In this document: in pieces, positions 53,513-64,000 of the stretch
Layout of the letters: the number at the start of each line of letters is the position of its first letter
How positions within the stretch are numbered: position 1 is the stretch's first letter
Source of the DNA: Lactifluus volemus
Lineage: Eukaryota; Basidiomycota; Agaricomycetes; Russulales; Russulaceae
NCBI GenBank assembly: GCA_022376515.1
Contig: WTXI01000107.1
Coordinates: 1 to 64,000 of the forward strand
Direction: 5' to 3'
DNA length: 64,000 nucleotides
Program-made: the position numbers and the translations under genes
Notes under the pieces: generated by a model
What the model was told of the DNA's origin: nothing
Databases searched by the model: none
What the model saw: the letters and a program-made list of their open reading frames with translations, nothing else

Positions 53513-56500
53513 ATGTCGTTGTCACACAGGCTCCCTTGTTTGTATCCCGGGTGTCCCCTCACCTTCAAGAGTCAACATGGTCGTACGTATCACATCCGCA
53601 ACGCCCATGTAAACTCCAATGCCCAATCCGAGTTGAATCTAGGACCAGATTTATCTGAGTCCCCCCCCACTGGCAACCTCACACAACGGCCAAAACAACG
53701 TCATGGCCGACGGATTGAACATCCCTATCTAACCGGTAAGTCTTTGCTGCATATCTAAGTCTATATGTACATACTGACGTTCCCTCAACAAGGCCTTCCC
53801 TGTGATGCCAATGGGAATTTCCTTCCACCTGGCACTCAGCCAACACCACGAGCGAACGCGACACCGGACGACTGGAGCCCCTTTGAGAGTGAGGTCCAGT
53901 TCCTCGTAGCAGATCTCTTGTACCGCCGCGTTGAGATGTCCGCTTCCAATATCGACACGTTAATGGAGTTGTGGGAGACATCTATGGGCGTTTTCGGGGC
54001 GTCTGGGCCATTTCGGACCCACCGGCATATGCATACGGTTATCGATTCAGCATCTCTTGGTGATGCCCCATGGCAGTGCCTCGTGACTGGATTCTCGGAG
54101 GATGTCTCTAGGAATGCTCCTACCTGGAAACAGACGGCCTACGAAGTTTGGTATCGCAATCCCGACGAAGTTGTACGCCTTACGCTAGACAACCCCGACT
54201 TCAGTGGACAATTCGATGTATGCCCATACATTGAGCTAGACGTGAATGACAAGCGTCGTTGGGCCAATGTCATGTCGGCAAACATTGCTTGGAATCATTG
54301 TGTAAGTACTCGTTTCTGCATTCATTCGTTGCATGTACAATATACTAATTATCTTTGCTTCATAAAGGATGCCATTGCTGTTTCCCACACAGATACACAT
54401 GGGGCGATGTACTGTCCCATCATTTTGGGCAGTGACAAGACTACCGTCTCAGTCGCCACAGGGCACGTGGAGTATCACCCAATGTACCTGTCCATTGGGA
54501 ACTTACACAATAGCGTGAGAAGTGCTCACCGCAATGCTGTAATACCAATAGCGTTCCTAGCTATCCCAAAGGGTGAGTCATCGTCATGGTAATCGGGCAA
54601 TGATTAATATGTGACCAATATGATCCAGGTGACCGTAGATACGATGATGACCCCGAGTTTCGCAAGTTCAAACGGCAGTTGTTCCACGCGTCAATATCAG
54701 CAATCCTCCAGACACTTCGACTTGGGATGACAAGTCCGGTCATCCGGCGATGCCCAGATGGCCATTACCGGCGGGTCATCTATGACCTCGTGGCCTTCAT
54801 CGCCGACTACCCAGAGCAAGTTATGTTAACAGGAATTGTACAGGGTTGGTGCCCCAAGTAAGTAACTTAGTTTGGCTTGGCAGATTAACACTGATCGTAT
54901 GTCAGGTGTGCTGCATCACCAAAGGACTTGAACACAGCTTCAAGACCACGAACGACGGCACTCACAGATCAACTTGTTCAGGTTCTGGATTCGAAGACGC
55001 TTTGGGACCGGTATGGAATCGATGACGATGTCATTGTAAGTCCAAGAGTCCCACCATCTATTTGTTACTAACAGATATTATAGCCTTTCACCGCAGACTT
55101 TCCGCGTGCCGATATTCACGAAATGATCTCGCCTGATTTATTACATCAAATCATTAAAGGGGCCTTCAAGGACCACCTTGTGACATGGGTATGTAGCTAC
55201 CTGACACTCGCGAATACTGAGAGTCAGGGAAACGCGATTCTTGATGATATCGATCGCCGGTGCGTCTCGAATTCTTGCTTTAGTATCAAGCTCACATTCT
55301 AAGGCAGAATTGCTGCTGTGCCACCATTCCCGGGCCTCCGCCGCTTCCCCCATGGTCGCCGCTTCAAACAATGGACGGGGGATGACTCGAAGGCATTGAT
55401 GAAGGTACGTATTCATTGGTGATAATGCAATTCCTGTGACTTACCATTGAGACAGGTTTATCTGCCCGCGATCGTTGGATATGTGCCGGACGACATGGTA
55501 ATGTGTATTTCAGCTTTCCTCGACACATGCTACATCGCCCGCCGCCAAGATTTAGACGAGGACTCCTTGAAGAAATTCGACACGTCGTTTTCGAAGTACC
55601 TTCAATTGCGCGATATCTTTCACACTACCGGTGTCCGACCAACTGGCTTCTCCCTTCCGCGTCAGCACGTGTTAACTCACTATCACTCCCTCATTCAAGA
55701 TTTTGGTGCACCGGCTGGCCTCTGTTCGTCTATCACTGAGTCTCGACACATCACTGCTGTCAAGAAACCATGGCGGCGTTCCAACCATTACAAAGCACTC
55801 GGACAAATGCTCAGAGTAAACGAACGCCTCGACAAGCTCTCAGCATTACGTTCTGACTTTGTTGCTCGTGGGATGATGCCAGCTGGTCATCGCCCTCCTG
55901 CAGGCACTTCATTCTTTCACGGTAATCTTGATGAACGCCAACCTACGAACAGCAATCAGGATGAAAGCGATGACGAGGATGAGGGACCTGTAGATGACAG
56001 CGTGCTTGGCCATGTTGTCCTTGCACGCTCGCGTAGTAAGTATTACTCTTTGTTATCTATATCACTGCGTCTTGCGTCTTGGGAACTAACCTTTTGCTCA
56101 TTCTAGTGATTGACTATCTGCGGGATTTCCAGGGGCTTGCGGCCCAGATAAATGAACCCGACCTCCCTATCCTGACACAAGGATTCCTCGCTGACCAGCT
56201 CCACCTGAGTGGTGAGATTATGCCGTTAATCACATCTAAAGTGAGTGTGTTTCACTCCGCTACCGCAACATTCTTTGCTCCGAGCGATCCCAGTGGCATC
56301 CGCGGCATGCGACGCGAGCGCATACGATCGACACCATCATGGCGAGGACAGGGGCCAAGGCATGACTGCGTCTTTGTGACTGAGGACGATGAGAAGCCAG
56401 GTGTACGAGGACTTAACATTGGACGCGTTACACTCTTTTTTTCATTCCTATATGATGGTACAGAGTATCCGTGTGCATTACTTGAGTGGTTCACAAGAGT

Positions 56501-56738
56501 ACGACTTGACCAAGTGACTGGGATGTGGATAGTGCGTCCCGACTTCATCCATGCTGGCAACAGACGCAATAAATCAGTTGTTCATCTCGATGCGTTGTTG
56601 CGCGCAGCTCATCTTATTCCCGTTTACGGTAGTGAACGTTTACCATTAGAAATAGACGCCATAGTCTCGCTTGACACGTTTATGGCATATTATGTGAACA
56701 AATATATAGATCATCATGCACACGAAATCGCTTTCTAA
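53513..56738 (+). CDS. Plavaka transposase
   Basis: Catalyses cut-and-paste transposition. Seen: ATG at 53513; an N-terminal C2H2 finger CLYPGCPLTFKSQHGRTYH…H (C-x4-C-x12-H-x4-H, about 53530-53600). Then the conserved Plavaka blocks across about eight exons: SGQFDVCPYIELD, TDTHGAMYCPIILGSDKTTV, ATGHVEYHPMYLSIGNLHNS, IPIAFLAIPKGDRRYDD, VIRRCPDGHYRRVIYDLVAF, IADYPEQVMLTGIVQGWCPK, PFTADFPRADIHEMISPDLL, HQIIKGAFKDHL, PPFPGLRRFPHGRRFKQWTG, DDSKALMKVYLPAIVGYVPD, GLCSSITESRHITAVKKPWR. The C-terminus is VFHSATATFFAPSDPSGIRG … YYVNKYIDHHAHEIAF. Acidic residues in the IADYPEQ, DFPRAD and SITESRH blocks are candidate RNase-H-fold catalytic positions. No stop or frameshift found. Confidence 0.85.
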
Positions 56739-56754
56739 TTTTACTTTATGAACT

Positions 56755-57003
56755 AGAATTACATACAAATACTAGATCTAATTTAAATACTGGTTGTGTC
56801 TAGAAACATGATAAAATTGTAGGATGACCGGAGAGTTGCTGGCAGTGACTAGACGTTACTAGAGCGAGCACATACCAAACTAGATCCAGTAGTCGTGCCT
56901 AGAAACTCGATTGAGTTCTAGGATGACCTGGGAGTGGCTGGCCGTGACTAGGCGTTATTAGCGCTGGCGCCCTAGGTCGCTCTAGTAGCTCTAGTCACTT
57001 CTA
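56755..57003. repeat. Right subterminal CTAG-rich region
   Basis: Contains a ~120-bp imperfect direct duplication (CTAGAAAC…TAGGATGACC…AGTGGCTGGC and a sibling starting about 56910) and scattered CTAG motifs, mirroring the left array. Confidence 0.65.
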
Positions 57004-57034
57004 GTTGCTCTAGTAATTTTACATTTTGCTGATG
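57004..57034 (-). repeat. Right TIR of the Plavaka element
   Basis: Ends ATTTTGCTGATG; inverse of the left terminus at 49090; preceded by CTCTAGTAATTTTAC. Confidence 0.75.
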
Positions 57035-57036
57035 TG

Positions 57037-58125
57037 TCCAGTTCTTCTTGTGCCCTCTTTTGTATGTCAGGGTAGCAATGCAGCAGCAGCTGTCGACGTG
57101 GGTTATATATATGTATCAAGACGAGGATTGTGTTGGTTTACAGAATGAAAACAAAATTTGTTGTCTTCACTCGCACAGTCAAGCGACCTGTGACTTTTGC
57201 AAGAGTTTGTAACCAGGCCATTCAGTGGTCAGACTCCCGATACCATCGAAGGAGTCGCAAGCCTTCTTCCTCGATGACAAATAGAATAGCAGTGCCACGT
57301 GGAGACGCTTCGCTCAGGCTGTTCCTTTGTTGCAACATTCGGAGATTTTGAAGACCCATAACTGCTTACTGTAAGAAAGCTTTTACTACGGGGATGAAAG
57401 TCGTTCTCAGAGCACAGCCACGGGAGAGGACATGGAACTGGAGGTGTACATAGGTCTCGGAGGGTATCGGGCATCAGCACCCGAGGCGCAAAGACAGATA
57501 GCGGCCATGGTGACGTCCCGCCGAAACATGCAGAGGGTACGATTTGATGGCACGCGGGGTCTATGTTCATTGACGAGCTACAAAGGATGCGTATGCATGA
57601 CGAAGGAAAGTTGTCGACAAATTATAGTTGGTGGAAATCTCGGGGCTATTAGTAGGTCGTCTACTACCGTGCTGGATATACGCCCTCACTCTGCCAATTA
57701 TGCCACTCGAGTCCTCCTGGATTGGAACGTTCCCACGCTGCTCCGTGCCCGAGCCTCGCCCGGCAGCTCGCATGTGGGAAAAATATGCAAGAGGTGCTTG
57801 CACGCCCAGACCACATCCTTCTCCCTCAGAGGGCGCCACCTCGGCGAGCGACAGTTCAATGTGCATGTGGGATGGAGCCCAGTATACGATCGTGCAGAAG
57901 AGGCAGAGCGGCATGCTAAAGAAAGCTTGTGATCAAACCCCAGCGGGAGAGAAGCAGGAACAACATATACAGGCGCAGCTGCCTCCCTGCGTGGGTCACG
58001 GTTTCGACGGCTGGGAGAGTGAGCGAACTGGTGTTTGGGTGGGCACTGCAGTGTTAGCATATGCCGCAAAGTTTAGAGATCGCACTGCAGATTTATAACA
58101 AAAAGAACATACCATTTGATCCTAT
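57037..58125. other. Intergenic between Plavaka and the WD40 NLR
   Basis: 3' flank of the NLR. Several overlapping open frames (for example 57432-57932 and 57628-58098 on plus, 57698-58069 on minus) have no recognisable motif. None was called. Confidence 0.4.
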
Positions 58126-61100
58126 TCAGATATTCCGGTCATATATTCTACCCCAATCTGATCCATGCACGAATTTTGAGAAATCAAGCACGGTCTCATG
58201 TCGTACACCTGCAATCCAGACAGTGCTCGGTCTATGAAGACCTGTCCTGTGAAGCGCGGGAATCCATAAAAGAAGTTCTTTCTGTTCTCCACATATCCAA
58301 CCGTCACCATCAACCGGGGATTGGTCCGTAAATTGAATCTTCTCAACATCTTCTGTCACGATACTTTCGACATGAATTGCAGAATCACCTGACCCTGAGG
58401 CAATGTCATGTTCACGGGCAGATCTGACCAAATCGGTGTGTCCAGTAACTGGGCTCGGTTTAATCTGGCAGGTTGTGGCATCCCACATCCGAATCGAATT
58501 ATCGGATGAAGCAGATATGAAGTGCAGCCCGTCCGGCGAGAACGCAACAGAATTGACCGAATCGGTGTGTCCAGTGAACGGGCCCGCTACAATCCGTCCT
58601 GTTGTGGCATCCCACACCCGAATCGTTCTGTCGGTCGAGGCCGACGCGATGCGCAGCCCGTCCGGCGAGAATGCAACGGAATTGACCAAAGAGGTGTGTC
58701 CAGTGAACGGGCCCACTACAATCTGTCCCAGTGTGGCATCCCACACCCGAATCGTTTCATCGTACGAGGCCGATGTGATGCGCAGCCCGTCCGGTGAGAA
58801 TGCAACGGAAGTGACCAAAGAGGTGTGTCCAGTGAACGGGCCTGCTACAATGTGTCCCGTTGTGGCATCCCACACCCGAATCGTTTGATCGTATGAGGCC
58901 GATGCGATGCACAGCCCATCCGGCGAGAATGCAACGGAAGTGACCGAAGAGGTGTGTCCAGTGAACGGGCCCGCTACAATCTGTCCCGTTGTGGCATCCC
59001 ACACCCGAATCGTTTGATCTCTCGAGGCCGATGCGATGCGCAGCCCGTCCGGCGAGAATGCAACAGAATTGACCGAAGAGGTGTGTCCAGTGAACGGGCC
59101 CGCTATAATCTGTCCTGTTGTGGCATCCCACACCCGAATCGTTTCATCATACGAGGCCGATGTGATGCGCAGCCCGTCCAGCGAGAACGCAACAAAACTG
59201 ACCGAAGAGGTGTGTCCAGTGAACGGGGCCGCTACAATCTGTCCTGTTGTGGCATCCCACACCCGAATCGTTCCGTCGGTCGAGGCCGACGCGATGCGCA
59301 GCCCGTCCGGCGAGAATGCAACAGAATTGACCAAAGAGGTGTGTCCAGTGAACGGGCCCGCTACAATCTGTCCCAGTGTGGCATTCCACACCCGAATCGT
59401 TTCATCGTACGAGGCCGATGCGATGCGCAGCCCGTCCGGTGAGAATGCAACGGAATTGACCAAAGAGGTGTGTCCAGTGAACGGGCCTGCTACAATGTGT
59501 CCCGTTGTGGCATCCCACACCCGAATCGTTTCATCGTACGAGGCCGATGCGATGCGCAGCCCGTCCGGTGAGAATGCAACGGAATTGACCAAAGAGGTGT
59601 GTCCAGTGAACGGGCCTGCTACAATGTGTCCCGTTGTGGCATCCCACACCCGAATCGTTTGATCGTCCGAGGCCGATGCGATGCACAGCCCGTCCAGTGA
59701 GAATGCAACGGAATTGACCGAAGAGGTGTGTCCAGTGAACGGGCCTGCTACAATGTGTCCCGTTGTGGCATCCCACACCCGAATCGTTTGATCGTTCGAG
59801 GCCGATGCGATGCGCAGCCCGTCCGGTGAGAATGCAACGGAATTGACCGAAGAGGTGTGTCCAGTGAACGGGCCTGCTACAATGTGTCCCGTTGTGGCAT
59901 CCCACACCCGAATCGTTTGATCGTTCGAGGCCGATGCGATGCGCAGCCCGTCCGGTGAGAATGCAACGGAATTGACCGAAGAGGTGTGTCCAGTGAACGG
60001 GCCTGCTACAATGTGTCCCGTTGTGGCATCCCACACCCGAATCGTTTGATCGTATGAGGCCGATGCGATGCGCAGCCCGTCCGGTGAGAATGCAACGGAA
60101 TTGACCGGAGAGGTGTGTCCAGTGAACGGGCCTGCTACAATGTGTCCCGTTGTGGCATCCCACACCCGAATCGTTTGATCGTACGAGGCCGATGCGATGC
60201 GCTGCCCATCTGGCGAGAAAGCAACAGAACTGACTGCGATATCATGTGCTTGAACGGCCATTTCCAATGCCGGCCAGTGAGACAACTGCCCACGCTCCAA
60301 AGTCAATGTACAAGGGAATTTGCGAATGTATTGATTGAAGACGTGGGAAGACCTTGGTGTGAATGGGAGCGCCGAGACATAAATATGCGGTGTGCTCCTC
60401 GCCATCGTCATTCCGAAATACCGCACAAACCTCGACGCATCATTCACTAATTCCAACATATTCTTCACCTCTGTTTGCGAACCCTTTTACCCAAACGTCA
60501 CCGCATGTCATACTGAATTGTGAGGAGCACCTACCTCCTGCTGCAACCACATCGACAGAAATGACAATGCTCGTAACGCAAGGGGCACACTGCTCTTGAT
60601 GCTAAGCACTTCTAGCCAAAATAGTAACTTTGTCTCGAGCAACGATCCAAGTTTCATGAAGAGATCGTCATCGAAAGCAAGATGTTCCAAGTGATCGCCC
60701 CAGAAAAGGCAGGAATACGATAACGCAGGTGGGATGTATCTCATAATTCGAGATTCAAGATCTGGAACATCGCTGTTGGCATGATGTGATGACTCGAGTT
60801 TGCAAATGTTGAACTCCAGTTTCTCGAGCATCGAAGAAAGGCAGGAATGTGCCAACTGACGGTGCGAATCCTGAAGGTCCACGTAAAACATACCACCCTT
60901 CTTGCTCGTCAGAAAGTCACGGAATGATGTATGGAGAGGAACGATGGGATGCGTTTGGTCAGATGAAGTCACATTGCTCAGCAGCGAGCCGAGGTGACCG
61001 AGCATTTGTACAGCTGGATCAGGATCCTCGGGTTCATGAATGGAGGCATGCCTTCGCAGACCAATCAAAGAATCGATTGAGAGCGGTTCGATCGCAGCGA

Positions 61101-63620
61101 AAAGCTGTCCCATTACAGACCGAAATAGAGTCTGTGCTTCATCCGGTTTGAAGTACGCTTCAAGAACTTCTTCATATAACTTGTCCAACGGATCTTGTCC
61201 ACTGCGATCTCGGGAGTGTCCCAACAAGCGATGAACACACTTTTTCTTGCTAAACCCAAAGCTAGCAGGAGGGCTATTTATGAACCCGCACGCAACAGCT
61301 GCCCATTGAAACAGGCCCTCTGCCGCTTTTGCTAGTTTGACCCCATCGCTTTTGAAGACGTCCGGTGGGAGCTCCTTCTGAAGGTACACCCCAATATCTT
61401 GCTCTGTCTTGAGAGACAGTTCGGCATCATCCATGTAAAGCCTATTGATGGATGAAGCCTTGACAAACGCAGGCTCGATGCCATTTTCAGGCCTGGACGT
61501 GACGAGTATCCGGAATTCGGATGGGAGCTCGACGAGGTGCTCGGCGAGAAATGAATGTAATCCATTTTTGCCGATTGCATCCCCACTCTCATCCAAGGCA
61601 TCGATAACTATAAGAATTGGACCGGGAAGTGGCAGGTTCTTGAGCGGTTCCACGAGGAGGCATTCAAAAAGTGTACGATAGTCTCGGGTACCACGAAGAG
61701 AGGATTTATCCTTGATGACCTCCCCAAGGGTGTGCTTGTACGCAGGAATGCGATCGGAGAGATCGCGAGCGATTGTCGTGAAGAGCATGTAGGCCTCATC
61801 TTTGGACTGTTCCTTGCGCAAAAAGGCGGAGTATGAGCCGAGACATTTGCCTTCAAAACGACGTGCAACCTCATGTGCAATCGAAGATTTTCCTGTCCCT
61901 GCTTGGCCGAGAAGAACTAGCCCACGTTCAGATTTGGGATTCTCGACCCACTTGGTGATGAAGTGCAAAAAGTCTTCACGCGTGCCTGGAAGACATCGCT
62001 TCTCGTCGCCGTATCGCCAGCCTCCCCTATAGGGTAATTCTCTGATTATGGCACTCAGTTCTGTGTGTTCCCTGTCAGATCGACGATCCGACGGTCTTGT
62101 GAGTGTCAGAATCACGCACCAGCTTCTAATGCTTGGTTCGACTTATCGTCCCGCATTTGAAGGACAGTAGCCTGAGTAGTGACAACAGCATATGCGAGGA
62201 ACGTTTCTCGAAGTCGAACAAGAGTGGCGCGGTACTCTTCGACATTTCCGTCAACTTTGCCGACGATATTCTTCAAAGCCCGCTTTCCTGAAAGTCACAC
62301 GTTCATATTGAGCAACGACAGAGGTTCAAGACAACGTACCGATTTGCACATCCTTCGCATACGACTCGATGAATTCGGCCGATTTGGCGACGCACTGCAG
62401 CATCTCATCGAGAATCTTTACTTGCCTGGATGCCGGCTGGATATTCCTCAAAATAGCCGCCTCCTTTGCAAATTCAAAGGCGTCCCGTATTGCCCCAAGT
62501 AGTGTTCTCACATTGTCATCACGCCCGACCTGCTGTAGTAAAGTCTGGTAGCGATGTGAAAAGAATTCTCCATATTCTCCGAATGGGCAAGGAGACCCAC
62601 CTGAGGGATAAATGAGAGCAGACCCCACGCTGTCTTCGCATATGGGCTCAGCTGATGAGCGCAAGTTAGCTCAACACAGGATGAGACCTTTTAAAAAATA
62701 CCTCTGCGATTGGACTGACGGCGTCCATTACAAACTTGACCTTTTCAACAGCATTGCTCCATGTCTTCATAGTATCAAACGCTCTCTCGGCGCCATCGAG
62801 AGTATCTGATATCTCCGTCTGGCTGTCTGGTACTGCTCCCACAGAGGGACCACTCTCAATGGGAAGATTACTCGTTTGGGATAAAGGAGATAGAGGGACG
62901 GGATCTGCTGTGCGTTGCATGGGTTCACTGTCGGTTTGGACAGTAGGACGCGCAGCACCGGCTTCAGCGATAGGGCTTCCCGGGTCGACCGGTGTACTCG
63001 TAGGGTTTGTGGAATTGACTACCAAAGGCAGAGACGAACTTGCGATTGTTGACACGGTGATACTTAAGGAGGGTGGAACGAGCTCCGTCGGACGTCCGTC
63101 AGCATTGTCGAGAACAATGTCAAATTCTATATGGAGGGTGCTCAGCCAGATGCATGACTATATTCTTTAAAACAAAACGAACCGCGTTGGGATTCGCAGG
63201 GTATCTCCTGACTTCCAACAAAGATGTCCTTCCGTGTGGTCCTTTTCGCATAAAGACATATTGTAACACGAGATTGAGGTTGTACAGCACTGAAGGAGAC
63301 TCAGATGTTGGCAAGAATGAAGATATGACATTTCCCACAATGTGTTCACGGTCTCATTCCATTCTACCCGTTGCATCACGCTCCTCACAGATCGTGTCTT
63401 CCATGTCCTCTCCCCGTCAGCAACAGTAACATAAAACCTTCTCTTCTTCCCAAAGAAGGTCTTGAGACGGGGAAGATTGTGCGCTCTAAGGACTGGCAAG
63501 GGAAAGAGATTTAGTACAGTACTAATCAGAGCACACATTCATAAAATACGTACTGATCATCTGGAGTAGGGGTGAGCCCGGTTGGATTTCACTGACTTGA
63601 GATCGGCTTATGTTCGACAT
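58126..63620 (-). CDS. NLR-type STAND protein: C2-like N-domain, NACHT, 14 near-identical WD40 repeats
   Basis: Candidate immune/incompatibility receptor of the HET-E/HNWD kind. Seen: ATG at 63620 (MSNISRSQVSEIQPGSPLLQ), a C2-like N-domain (ILRAHNLPRLKTFFGKKRRF, VTVADGERTWKTRSV, IEFDIVLDNADGRPTELVPP), a Pro/Ser/Thr linker, a helical domain (DNVRTLLGAIRDAFEFAKEA; VKILDEMLQCVAKSAEFIES; YAKDVQIG), then the NACHT exon 62115-60508: KRCLPGTREDFLHFITKWV, P-loop LVLLGQAGTGKSSIAHEVAR, Walker B ILIVIDALDESG, FRILVTSRPE. After an intron (about 60473-60532) the last exon reads VKNMLELVNDASRFVRYF and carries 14 WD40 repeats of 43 residues (two potential seven-blade propellers), plus one degenerate repeat and a C-terminal cap with WICGEQKELLLWIP. 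No lesions seen. Repeats differ mainly at a few fixed positions. Confidence 0.87.
58420..60245 (-). repeat. 129-bp tandem WD40-coding repeats
   Basis: Fourteen in-register copies of a 129-bp unit with very high nucleotide identity, coding FTGHTSxVNSVAFSPDGLRI … IRVWDATTGxIVAGP. Variation concentrates after HTS, after SAS and after TTG. Confidence 0.85.
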
Positions 63621-64000
63621 TCGGGAGGACCTGGGCTGTAGTAACTGTTAACGTGAGAGGTCGAGCGAGGCTTGAGGCCGACATGCGGCCAGGACATTAC
63701 ATAATGACTCATCGATCTACTCACGCACGGACCGATCCCCGAAAAGCCGGCTGCTACACACGAACCCCAATCCCAGGCGAAATCCATCAGTCCCGCACGA
63801 CGGTGCTTTCTCTGTTGCATCTGCCATGTTTCCCATCACGATTGTCATTGCCCCTCTGTTCACCATTGGTATGCCTTCCTCCTTTACTCACTCTTTCAAG
63901 TAGAATCGTGTGCAACTGCGCGATTCAAAAAAACCTCGTCACGGAGACTGAAAAAGGTTTGATCGTCCAGGAATGTACACTACAGGAAGGAAGTGACGAT
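63621..64000. other. Upstream region of the WD40 NLR, window end
   Basis: Promoter side of the NLR. ATGTTTCCCATCACGATTGT at 63826 (MFPITIVIAPLFTIG then GTATGC) could be the first exon of a plus-strand gene leaving the window, but this is too short to support. Confidence 0.3.

Larger units (their letters stand above)
49090..57034. mobile_element. Complete-looking Plavaka-family DNA transposon, 7.9 kb
   Basis: Left end CATCAGCAAAATAAAAAGTT; reverse complement of the right end CATCAGCAAAATGTAAAATT. The match continues into ACTAGAG motifs. TG lies directly outside both ends (49088-49089 and 57035-57036), consistent with a 2-bp target-site duplication. Inside each end are dense CTAG-containing subterminal arrays. 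The element holds two divergently transcribed multi-exon genes: an accessory protein (minus, 49681-52246) and a Plavaka transposase (plus, 53513-56738). Both read open through all exons I traced, so the element may still be active or have moved recently. Confidence 0.82.

Noticed and set aside
57432..58098. Overlapping plus-strand ORFs of about 160 codons downstream of the Plavaka element
   Set aside because: Three frames on both strands are equally open there; none shows a motif.
58403..59662. Long open frames on the plus strand across the WD40 block (for example 58403-58888, 58954-59442, 59036-59662)
   Set aside because: They are antisense shadows of the 129-bp WD40 repeats; the repeating amino-acid pattern only mirrors the coding repeats on the minus strand.
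58420..60245. Regularly spaced repeats reminiscent of a CRISPR array
   Set aside because: Units are contiguous 129-bp coding repeats without spacers, in a eukaryotic gene.

Overview
The window is nuclear DNA of a filamentous fungus, most likely an agaricomycete basidiomycete. Genes are split by many short (about 45-60 bp) GT-AG introns. The protein families include agaricomycete-type NLRs (Goodbye/NACHT/ankyrin and C2-like/NACHT/WD40) and a Plavaka DNA transposase. The look of the short introns and the NLR style made me think of the Rhizoctonia/Ceratobasidium group, but that placement is inference from memory of such proteins.

Layout. 50-2756 is a complete acetoacetyl-CoA synthetase gene. 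3459-7500 is a 4.0-kb element with terminal inverted repeats. It carries broken fragments of unrelated genes: a LINE RNase-H tail, the replication-fork protein Csm3/Swi3, and a ferric reductase NAD-binding domain. It looks like a Pack-type, gene-capturing DNA transposon. 8519-20270 is a head-to-tail array of four SEY1/RHD3-like GTPase genes on the minus strand; three look intact and one is broken. A fifth copy lies at 27609-29618 on the plus strand. All five stop after the GTPase domain and the first helices of the middle domain, at about 500 residues, and end in short, mostly hydrophobic, mutually different tails. Between array and fifth copy lies an NLR gene with about 24 ankyrin repeats (21522-26649).

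29858-31724 is a GH15 glucoamylase-like gene that appears to have lost both catalytic glutamates. 33018-43162 is a housekeeping block: a 993-residue RS/RGG-rich coiled-coil protein, palC (pH signalling), the ribonucleotide reductase large subunit, and a membrane-anchored Grx6/7-type glutaredoxin. 43163-49089 is gene-poor and holds a 283-bp MITE with TA flanks, a zinc-finger ORF and a solo LTR. 49090-57034 is an apparently complete 7.9-kb Plavaka element with TIRs, subterminal CTAG-rich arrays, a transposase gene and a divergent accessory gene. 58126-63620 is a large C2-like/NACHT/WD40 NLR with 14 almost identical 43-residue WD repeats.

How it fits together. The housekeeping genes are unrelated in pathway. 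The accessory parts share a theme of rapid change: repeat-built NLR receptors, a recently expanded family of shortened membrane-fusion GTPases beside one of them, and two TIR elements whose ends both begin CATCAG and have 2-bp flanking duplications. The short SEY1-like cluster and the gene-capturing transposon are the parts I consider most likely to be undescribed. Exon structures were read by eye from reading frames, GT/GC-AG signals and remembered family motifs; no alignment or database search was run.
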